A DNA stretch of 11,012 bases from Methanosarcinaceae archaeon UBA470. GTDB taxonomy: Archaea > Halobacteriota > Methanosarcinia > Methanosarcinales > Methanosarcinaceae. Under the pieces are notes generated by a model that was not told where the DNA came from, did no database searches, and was given only the letters and a program-made list of their open reading frames with translations. This document shows, in pieces, positions 4,972 to 11,012 of this stretch; the stretch's first letter is position 1, and each line of letters begins with the position of its first letter. Position numbers and translations under genes: made by a program. The DNA lies in assembly GCA_002508425.1 (NCBI GenBank), contig DAKU01000179.1, positions 1 to 11,012 of the forward strand, in the 5' to 3' direction.

Positions 4972-7317
4972 TTAACTTCTTCTCATATACATGTATCCAG
5001 CTACAAGCAACACAATTCCTAGTATTGCCATAACAGGAACTAGCATATTGGATTTATCCTGCTGAGTTTGTACATTACCTGCACTCTTTGTGTTAGTAAC
5101 ATCAGACGGGTTTTCTGACCCTGTGGCCTTTAGCTTTGTATCTGTGCTATTGTTTATCGATGTTTCAAGAGATTTATCACCGGTAATAACAAATGAAGAA
5201 AATCCTGGAGTACGAGATTCAAATACTACATATCCCGCGGTCTTGTTTTGCAGTGTCGTAGGTAGCACTTCCCATGAAGTTCCGTCATATCTTTGCAACC
5301 TTATACCCTCAGGGCTTACACCCATCTCCTCGATCCACGAACTATTTACCTTGAATTTCACCCGTGAATCTTTGATGTTAGACTCTGTAGCAAAGCCAGA
5401 TTTACCTACCCAGATGTTGATGTATTTATATACAAGCCCTTCTGGATCACTATTTGCAAATTGTGACCGGTTTTTCAGAACCTCTATGGAAGATGTGATT
5501 TCACCTGAGTTCTTAAGGGAATAGAAGTTAATGGACTGAATATCATTGCCCTCCCTTGAGAATTCATAGGTTACATTGGAATTGATCTTCAGATATTCAT
5601 TGCTAACATCTTTCAGAACTATATTTTCAAAGTTCTCGGCACTACCTGAACCGCCGCCTCCACCGCCACCGCTACTACTCTTTGTACTGCTGCCCCCACT
5701 GCTTCCGCCGCTGCTGCTACTTCCTCCACTACTACTGCTATCACTACCGGAGGAAGAAGATGAGGAGGAAGAAGTGCTTAAAGTAATAATCGCTGCATTT
5801 CCTTGAGTTCCATTACTGTAGTATGGCAACAAAGAATAAGCATAACTGGCGTCACTATCCAAACCAGTATCTACATATGTTGAAGTAGAACCTGTTACGT
5901 TTCCAATAAGAACGTCATTACGATACAATTCAACAGTATCTATGTCTGCAGAATTGGACCATGTCAATGTGATGGAATTTGAACTAATGTCCTTCCCCGA
6001 AAGCTCTGAAATATCTGACCCTTCTGAACTAACACCTGAGCCAGAAACAATAATAGTTATAGTCTCAGAATCAGTAAGACCGTTAGATTCTGCATCAAAT
6101 GTGACAATATAATCAGCTGCAGTATCTGGAACCCAGCTGAAAACACCTGTATTTGGATCAAGAGTAGCATCGGTTGGCAGGCCACGTGCAGAGTATGCAA
6201 TATCACCGCCACCAGGAACTGTTGCTGAAACTGTGAATTCCAGCAATTCATTCACATTGACTGATTTATCTTCTATTTCTGAAATTGAAGGCCTTTCATC
6301 CGTCTCGTCTTCATTTTCTGTAGAATTATCCTTCGAAATAAGTGTTCCTGGAGCACTGCCCAACTTAACAACTACAAGACCAGTACTGGATTCGGCTACA
6401 AAAGTATTGCCATCCGATACATCAACACTATATGCATAGCCTCCATCATAACTTCCCATATAAAGAAGAGAAGAGGGATTGCTGATATCCAAAATCACAA
6501 GGCCACTAGCATCAGCCAAGTATACATAATTGCCTGAAACTGCAACACCATTCGAATCACCATCACTTGAATAAGTTCCAGCAAGAGTCGGTGATGAAGG
6601 AGTACTTATATCCAGGATAGTAAGACCACTAGAATCTGCCACATATGCATAGTTTCCCGATACAGCCGCATCATATGCATAAACATCAGCATAAGTTCCA
6701 GCAAGAGTCGGTGAGGATGGAGCTGAAATATCAACGATAGCAAGGCCATTGCTGCCATCAAAAATACCTTTGCTGTCATCTGCTACGTAAGCATAATTAC
6801 CTGATATTACAACACTATTTGTAAAACCAATAGTGTCATAAGTTCCCGCAAGGGTTGGAGAAGATGGAATAGTAACATCTACAATAACAAGGCTGTTGCC
6901 ATCAGCTGCATAAACATAATTGCCTGATACAGCAACATCGAGAACAGAATTTCCTGTAGCATAACTGCCTGAAATGGCAGGAGAAACTGGGTTACTAATA
7001 TCGATGACAATAATACCATTATCTCCATCGGCTATGTATGCATGAGTACCTGATATCGTAATGCCATATATCTCTGAAGGAGCAGTGACCCTACCTACCT
7101 CGGAAATAGTTGTAATATCAGTTACATCGAGTATTACAAAGTCCTGACCTTGGCCTATATATGCATAACTCCCATCTACAGCAACATCTAAAATATCTCC
7201 ACTAAACTGACTAACAACATCCACATTTACGTTATCTGCAGAGCAGATACCAGTTGCTGTCATTAAAATGAACAACATAAGCCCAAAATGGACTAATCCA
7301 CTTATTTTGATTTGCAC
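4972..7317 (-). CDS. LVIVD-type seven-bladed propeller surface protein (long paralogue)
   Basis: A 781-residue exported protein counted from the GTG at 7317, which gives the paralogue-type N-terminus (M)QIKISG. GGTGAT, the exact archaeal Shine-Dalgarno, ends 4 nt before it; GTG at 7326 lies inside that site. Signal peptide: 1-27, ending TGICSA. Seven LVIVD-type blades follow (about 33-322). They align with the short paralogue almost without gaps up to blade 7, including the KGIFDGSNG insertion in blade 4 (180-191). Then come an acidic spacer, a He_PIG domain (343-425), an FN3-like domain (435-515), a Ser/Gly-rich linker (516-559), the PGF-pre-PGF domain (560-715, TPGF at 703-706), a polar spacer, a membrane helix (about 758-777) and the basic end MRRS. 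This matches the short paralogue plus the FN3 and linker segment. It is probably a ligand- or protein-binding envelope protein. No strong promoter is visible in the 131-bp gap upstream, so co-transcription with the protease gene is possible. Confidence 0.9.
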   Translation of the reverse strand: MQIKISGLVHFGLMLFILMTATGICSADNVNVDVVSQFSGDILDVAVDGSYAYIGQGQDFVILDVTDITTISEVGRVTAPSEIYGITISGTHAYIADGDNGIIVIDISNPVSPAISGSYATGNSVLDVAVSGNYVYAADGNSLVIVDVTIPSSPTLAGTYDTIGFTNSVVISGNYAYVADDSKGIFDGSNGLAIVDISAPSSPTLAGTYADVYAYDAAVSGNYAYVADSSGLTILDISTPSSPTLAGTYSSDGDSNGVAVSGNYVYLADASGLVILDISNPSSLLYMGSYDGGYAYSVDVSDGNTFVAESSTGLVVVKLGSAPGTLISKDNSTENEDETDERPSISEIEDKSVNVNELLEFTVSATVPGGGDIAYSARGLPTDATLDPNTGVFSWVPDTAADYIVTFDAESNGLTDSETITIIVSGSGVSSEGSDISELSGKDISSNSITLTWSNSADIDTVELYRNDVLIGNVTGSTSTYVDTGLDSDASYAYSLLPYYSNGTQGNAAIITLSTSSSSSSSSGSDSSSSGGSSSSGGSSGGSSTKSSSGGGGGGGSGSAENFENIVLKDVSNEYLKINSNVTYEFSREGNDIQSINFYSLKNSGEITSSIEVLKNRSQFANSDPEGLVYKYINIWVGKSGFATESNIKDSRVKFKVNSSWIEEMGVSPEGIRLQRYDGTSWEVLPTTLQNKTAGYVVFESRTPGFSSFVITGDKSLETSINNSTDTKLKATGSENPSDVTNTKSAGNVQTQQDKSNMLVPVMAILGIVLLVAGYMYMRRS
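5641..5772 (-). repeat. Low-complexity Ser/Gly linker coding DNA
   Basis: The longest of the three Ser/Gly linkers: a start rich in serine, alternating SSGG blocks, and a glycine run just before the PGF-pre-PGF domain (residues about 516-559). The repetitive serine and glycine codons make it a candidate for slippage-driven length variation. Confidence 0.7.
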
Positions 7318-7330
7318 TTTTATCACCAGC

Positions 7331-7347
7331 TCCTCACTACCAGAGGA
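7331..7347 (-). promoter_or_regulatory. Leader stem before the long propeller gene, pairing a GAGGA sequence
   Basis: On the minus strand TCCTC (7347-7343) can pair with GAGGA (7335-7331) over a 7-nt loop, just ahead of the Shine-Dalgarno GGTGAT. It aligns base for base in position with the stem at 4843-4859. No convincing TATA box was seen between it and the hairpin at 7417-7440. Confidence 0.4.
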
Positions 7348-7416
7348 TTTTGATTAATCTAAGAATTTGCTATACTTTCCCGACATTCATGTTTTTGTCA
7401 ATATCTGTTTTTTGAT

Positions 7417-7440
7417 CCCCCTGTGCATAAGTACAGAGGG
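7417..7440 (-). terminator. Terminator-like hairpin after the protease gene
   Basis: The minus-strand transcript CCCUCUGUAC...GCACAGGGGG (7440-7417) folds into a stem of about 10 pairs with one G-U wobble, one mismatch and a 4-nt loop, 8 nt past the TAA. It is the most diverged member of the hairpin family and is followed by A-rich rather than U-rich sequence, so termination may be incomplete. Confidence 0.5.
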
Positions 7441-7448
7441 TTATCGAA

Positions 7449-10400
7449 TTAATTATTTCGATTCTTCAGATATGAATATCCGACAACAAGCAATGTTATT
7501 GCAAGCATAGATATTACAATTGTCCAGATATTGGACTTTTCAGGCTGACTTTCTGCAGGACCGGTATTTTCGATCTGAGCAGGTTCTGAATCTGCATCAC
7601 TACTTACAGGAGCAGCCAGAATTTTTTCAGCTGTAATGGCAAATGGAGAAAATCCAGGTGTACTTGATTCAAATATCGAATAGTCCGTGGTGCTGCTTTC
7701 CAGAGTAGTAGGCAGCACTTCCCATTCATTTCCATTGTATCTCTCTAATCTTATATCTTCAGAACTTACACCCATTTCTTCGATCCATGAGTTAGCAACT
7801 TTGAACTTGATTCTTGCATTATCGATGTTAGATGTCGTAGCAAAACCAGATTTACCGACCCATATATTTAAGTACTTATATATAATACCTTCTGGGTCGC
7901 TGCTAACTGACTTTGATTTATTGTTAAGTACCTCAATAGTAGAAGTGATCTCACCTGAGTTCTTAAGAGAATGGAAAGTAATTGCTAGAATATCGTTACC
8001 CTCACCATTGAACTCATAAGTAACATTGGCATCTATTCCCACATACTCATTGTCAACATCTTTGACCGCGATATTTGCATAGTCCTCAGTACTACCTGAA
8101 CTGCCGCCTCCACCACCGCTGCTACTGCTCTTCTTGGATGTGGTACTACTACTACTGCTACCTCCGCCTCCACTATTACTAGAGGATGAAGAGGAAGTGT
8201 GAAGAGTAATACTTATTGCAGTGCCTTTGTTTCCGCTGAGGTCATAAGGCACAAGCGAATATTCATAAGTAGTATCGCTATTCAAATTGCTATCTACGTA
8301 TTCAGATGCTGATCCTGTTACATTTCCAATGATAGTACCATTTCTGTACACTTCAACTAAAGACGCATCCGAAGAACTTGTCCATGCTAAAGTGATAGAG
8401 TTTGAACTTATACCTTTCTCTGCAAGATTGGAGATAAGTGGTGCAGAATCAAGCACATTAATTGTTACAGTCTCTATATCTTGGAGTCCATTGGATTCTG
8501 CAATAAAAGTGATATCATAATTTCCTGCAGCATCCGGTGTCCAGCTGAAATCACCGGTTTCACTATCCAACTCTGCACCCTCGGGAAGAGAGTCTGATGA
8601 ATATCTAACAATGTCTCCATCCTCATCCGTAGCTGAGATATTGAAGGTCAAAAGCTGATTTTCATCTGCTTCTTTATCACTTATGACCGCAAATTCCGGT
8701 GCTCTGTCCACATTATGAACTGTGATCAACACATTTTCTGATTTAATCAGACCATTGGATGTTGCTATGAACTCCACATTATATTCGCCTGAATCACTAT
8801 AAGTAGGAACCCAGTTGAATTCACCTGTTACATTGTTAAGGCTGGCTCCAGAGGGTAAATTCACAGCTAAATAGGAAATCGGATCGCTATCGATGTCTGT
8901 AGCCGAGATCAAGAAACTAAGTGACTCATTCTCGTTTATCACTTTATTACCTATAGCACTCAGTTCCGGTTCTCTGTCAACATTATTTACAGTTATAGTA
9001 ACCGTTTCAGAATCTGTCAGATTACCTGCTTGTGCAACGAAATCTATGGAATAAGAACCAGAATCATTGTAATCTGGCCTCCAGCTGAATGCTCTTGTGT
9101 TAACATCAAATGTAGCTCCCTCCGGCAGACCTACAGCAGAATATGTAATCGCATCGCCTTCAGGATCAGTGGCTGAAATAACAAATTCAAGCAGCTCATT
9201 TTCATTCAGATTTTTGTTGCCAATAGGATTAAGTTGTGGTGCACTACCAATGTCACCAACTGTAATTGTTATCAATTCCGAGTCACTAAGGCCATTAGCT
9301 TCTGCAGTGAATGTTATCTGATAACTTCCTGCAGCTTCGGTAGATGGAGTCCAACTGAACACACCTGTGTTAACATCAAATGCAGCACCTGAAGGCAAAC
9401 CTGCTACAGAGTATACGATTACATCGCCATCTGGATCATTAGCAGAAACGATAAATTCCAGAAGACTATTCTCGTCCATCGCCTTGTTATCGATAGCTTC
9501 AAATTCCGGTGCTCTGTCGACATTATTGACCTTTATAATTGCTGCTTTAGAAGTTGTGTGCTCTCCATCGGTTACTGAAAATTGGACTGTATAAGTCCCT
9601 GCATCTTCATACGTGGGAGTCCATGAAAATATATTACCTGCGAGAGTACCAAATGAAGCATCTGTAGAATATGTTAGACCATCCCCATCCATGTCAGTGG
9701 CGATGAGATTAATTTCTATTGATTCGGTTTCATTTAGTTCCTGATCTTCAACAGCTGCAAGTATAGGAGCACGATTAACATAACTTGTGAAAACGTTAAG
9801 TGCATCCACTCTTCCATATCCTGAAAGATAATCAAAACCGGAAGATTCTACATCCTCAGCACTTTCATATAATATGCTGCGTACTTCGGCAGCTGACATA
9901 TCTTTATCATATCCCCAAATCTGTGCAGCCACTGCTGCTATGTGGGGTGCTGATGCACTGGTTCCGGAGAAGATCGTACCAAAATTGCCTGCTCCGGTGA
10001 CAGCTACACGATCAACACCAGCCAAGTCTGGTTTTTGCCTTGTAGTGGAAGTAGGATAGACAATGGTTACAGGTCCTCGTGAAGAATATGATTCTACTTG
10101 ATCGTGGCCCTGATCATTGGCAGATATCGCTGCCACAGCAATAGCATCTGTTACCGCCGGATGGCCAAATATGGAATCAGCAGAAGTAAGATTTGTTTTA
10201 TCCAGACTTACAGCAGAAGTTGGATATATAAACATTTCAAGAGTACGCTGCTGTGCAGTGCCATCTCTGTTCTTAATTTTGATATAAGCAGGTTTTGTAA
10301 GATATGGGGTAACAGTCCATTCTAAAGGATCACTATTTCCATTCTGCCTATTTGCTGAATAAGCGATTGTTGTTCCAGACTCATCCACTACATAAAGATC

Positions 10401-11012
10401 ATAATCATTGGCAGAAGTACCAAACTGATCATCCCATTGAAGGAACAACTGGTAAGAAGAACCTGCAGGGAGAGTGAATATTTTATCATGATAACCAGTA
10501 CCGTCATCTTCGAAAAGACCTTGATAATGCCTTCCCCCAGAGTTACCTGCAGAGGAGATGTATACAATATTGTTATTTGCTATTACTTCAGCAACATGTT
10601 GGGCTACGACTCCATCTTCAAAGAATGGCTCATCGGGCCAAGTAATGTCATCTACTATAATGGTACAGCCTTCAGCTATTAATTCATCAATGGCATCATT
10701 GAATTCATATACACTACTTCCGTGATCGTGGAAGTATAATTTTGCGCCGGGTGACATGTCATAGATGATCTCCATCATGGCAATGCCTTCGTTGCCCCCA
10801 ACACCATTACTCAGTACTGTAACATCCGAAGGCAGGTCCCCTGAAGCCTGAGCTTTAGAAATAGCATCTACACCATTAGAAATTACCCCTATTTTTATGC
10901 CATTACCGTTTTGAGAATAGCTCGAGCGCACTACATCTGTTCTATGAATGGCATCTCCTGCAGTAGTAGCAGAACCAGTGTTCACTACGGGTTGTACAAC
11001 TGTTCTTATATT
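7449..11012 (-). CDS. Surface-anchored subtilisin/sedolisin-like serine protease with He_PIG repeats, 5' end missing
   Basis: The frame is open to the right edge, so the signal peptide and any propeptide lie outside. Residues are numbered from the GTG codon at 10985, which is probably not the true start. Residues 1-402 are an S8/S53-type peptidase: IKIGVISNGVD (30-40), GGNEGIAMMEI...SPGAKLYFHD (63-87), IVDDI (110-114), ISSAGNSG with the likely oxyanion Asn148, and GTSASAPH with nucleophile Ser343. The usual catalytic Asp is Asn37, and the HGTH histidine position is held by Glu66, as in sedolisins. A beta-sandwich (about 155-256, DYDLYVVDESG) is inserted between Asn148 and the serine. Then follow five He_PIG/cadherin-like repeats of 86-91 residues (405-847) with DPDGD-type acidic motifs, an FN3 domain (848-930), a Ser/Gly linker (931-965), the PGF-pre-PGF domain (966-1121, TPGF at 1109-1112), a membrane helix (about 1152-1173) and the tail LKNRNN. 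It may process extracellular or envelope proteins; the substrate is unknown. Confidence 0.9.
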   Translation of the reverse strand, partial: NIRTVVQPVVNTGSATTAGDAIHRTDVVRSSYSQNGNGIKIGVISNGVDAISKAQASGDLPSDVTVLSNGVGGNEGIAMMEIIYDMSPGAKLYFHDHGSSVYEFNDAIDELIAEGCTIIVDDITWPDEPFFEDGVVAQHVAEVIANNNIVYISSAGNSGGRHYQGLFEDDGTGYHDKIFTLPAGSSYQLFLQWDDQFGTSANDYDLYVVDESGTTIAYSANRQNGNSDPLEWTVTPYLTKPAYIKIKNRDGTAQQRTLEMFIYPTSAVSLDKTNLTSADSIFGHPAVTDAIAVAAISANDQGHDQVESYSSRGPVTIVYPTSTTRQKPDLAGVDRVAVTGAGNFGTIFSGTSASAPHIAAVAAQIWGYDKDMSAAEVRSILYESAEDVESSGFDYLSGYGRVDALNVFTSYVNRAPILAAVEDQELNETESIEINLIATDMDGDGLTYSTDASFGTLAGNIFSWTPTYEDAGTYTVQFSVTDGEHTTSKAAIIKVNNVDRAPEFEAIDNKAMDENSLLEFIVSANDPDGDVIVYSVAGLPSGAAFDVNTGVFSWTPSTEAAGSYQITFTAEANGLSDSELITITVGDIGSAPQLNPIGNKNLNENELLEFVISATDPEGDAITYSAVGLPEGATFDVNTRAFSWRPDYNDSGSYSIDFVAQAGNLTDSETVTITVNNVDREPELSAIGNKVINENESLSFLISATDIDSDPISYLAVNLPSGASLNNVTGEFNWVPTYSDSGEYNVEFIATSNGLIKSENVLITVHNVDRAPEFAVISDKEADENQLLTFNISATDEDGDIVRYSSDSLPEGAELDSETGDFSWTPDAAGNYDITFIAESNGLQDIETVTINVLDSAPLISNLAEKGISSNSITLAWTSSSDASLVEVYRNGTIIGNVTGSASEYVDSNLNSDTTYEYSLVPYDLSGNKGTAISITLHTSSSSSSNSGGGGSSSSSTTSKKSSSSGGGGGSSGSTEDYANIAVKDVDNEYVGIDANVTYEFNGEGNDILAITFHSLKNSGEITSTIEVLNNKSKSVSSDPEGIIYKYLNIWVGKSGFATTSNIDNARIKFKVANSWIEEMGVSSEDIRLERYNGNEWEVLPTTLESSTTDYSIFESSTPGFSPFAITAEKILAAPVSSDADSEPAQIENTGPAESQPEKSNIWTIVISMLAITLLVVGYSYLKNRNN
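8091..8195 (-). repeat. Low-complexity Ser/Gly linker coding DNA
   Basis: Serine- and glycine-codon tract at residues about 931-965 of the protease, with a central KK as in the FIVAR/FN3 gene. It sits at the same FN3/PGF-pre-PGF boundary as the other two linkers. Confidence 0.7.

Noticed and set aside
5090..5524. A 144-codon plus-strand open frame
   Set aside because: It lies wholly opposite the PGF-pre-PGF coding region, as do similar frames in the paralogues (3097-3306, 7687-8019). It has no ribosome site, domain or promoter of its own, and the similarity follows from the conserved sense strand.
2850..7317. Repeated short motifs in the propeller genes as a CRISPR or satellite array
   Set aside because: The repetition follows the 40-residue LVIVD protein repeat in frame, with degenerate DNA and no uniform spacers.
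640..7440. The CCCTGTA inverted repeats as IS ends or recombination sites
   Set aside because: They are short, each lies just past a stop codon, flank no transposase or recombinase gene and show no target duplications; hairpin terminators explain them better.
7317..10985. GTG at 10985 as the true start of the protease
   Set aside because: The frame stays open for nine more codons to the edge, no signal peptide is present after this codon, and the sequence before it reads as continuous protein (RTVVQPVVNTGS).

Overview
The window looks like a piece of an archaeal chromosome, most likely a methanogen of the Methanosarcinales (Methanolobus, Methanococcoides or Methanosarcina type). The grounds are the C-terminal domain shared by the complete proteins, which matches what I know as the PGF-pre-PGF domain of archaeal surface proteins; the LVIVD-type beta-propellers and fibronectin-type modules usual in Methanosarcinales envelope proteins; archaeal TATA boxes and GGTG-type Shine-Dalgarno sites; and the AT-rich intergenic DNA. 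Genus-level placement is inference.

All five genes lie on the minus strand and all encode secreted or surface-anchored proteins. In order of transcription, right to left: (1) a subtilisin/sedolisin-like serine protease with five He_PIG/cadherin-like repeats, cut by the right edge (7449-11012); (2) a seven-bladed LVIVD propeller protein (4972-7317); (3) its shorter paralogue (2850-4829); (4) a protein with two FIVAR-like helical repeats and two FN3 domains (674-2533); (5) the N-terminal part of a further exported Ig-like protein, cut by the left edge (1-344). No RNA gene, IS element, CRISPR array or phage gene is visible.

The four proteins whose C-termini are present end in the same block: a PGF-pre-PGF domain of about 156 residues, a short polar spacer, one membrane helix and a basic tail. 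In three of them an FN3 domain and a Ser/Gly-rich linker precede it. The four visible N-termini share a signal peptide beginning (M/V)QI(K/R). What differs is the outward-facing module: protease, propeller, propeller, FIVAR/FN3. Each of the four complete 3' ends is followed within 9-13 nt by a hairpin of the same sequence family (CCCTGTA/TACAGGG). Each of the four visible 5' ends has a leader element at a fixed 25 nt from the common start codon. The array therefore looks like duplicated expression cassettes with exchangeable ectodomains.

Two gene-free stretches exceed 300 bases (345-673 and 2534-2849). They are homologous to each other and carry the clearest promoters: a 27-bp block containing a TATA box, 25 of 27 positions identical. 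The other two gaps (122-142 bp) have no comparable promoter, so the propeller genes may be read through from the protease gene despite the hairpins.

The proteins probably act together at the cell envelope (adhesion, ligand binding, processing of extracellular proteins), but no substrate or partner can be read from the sequence.
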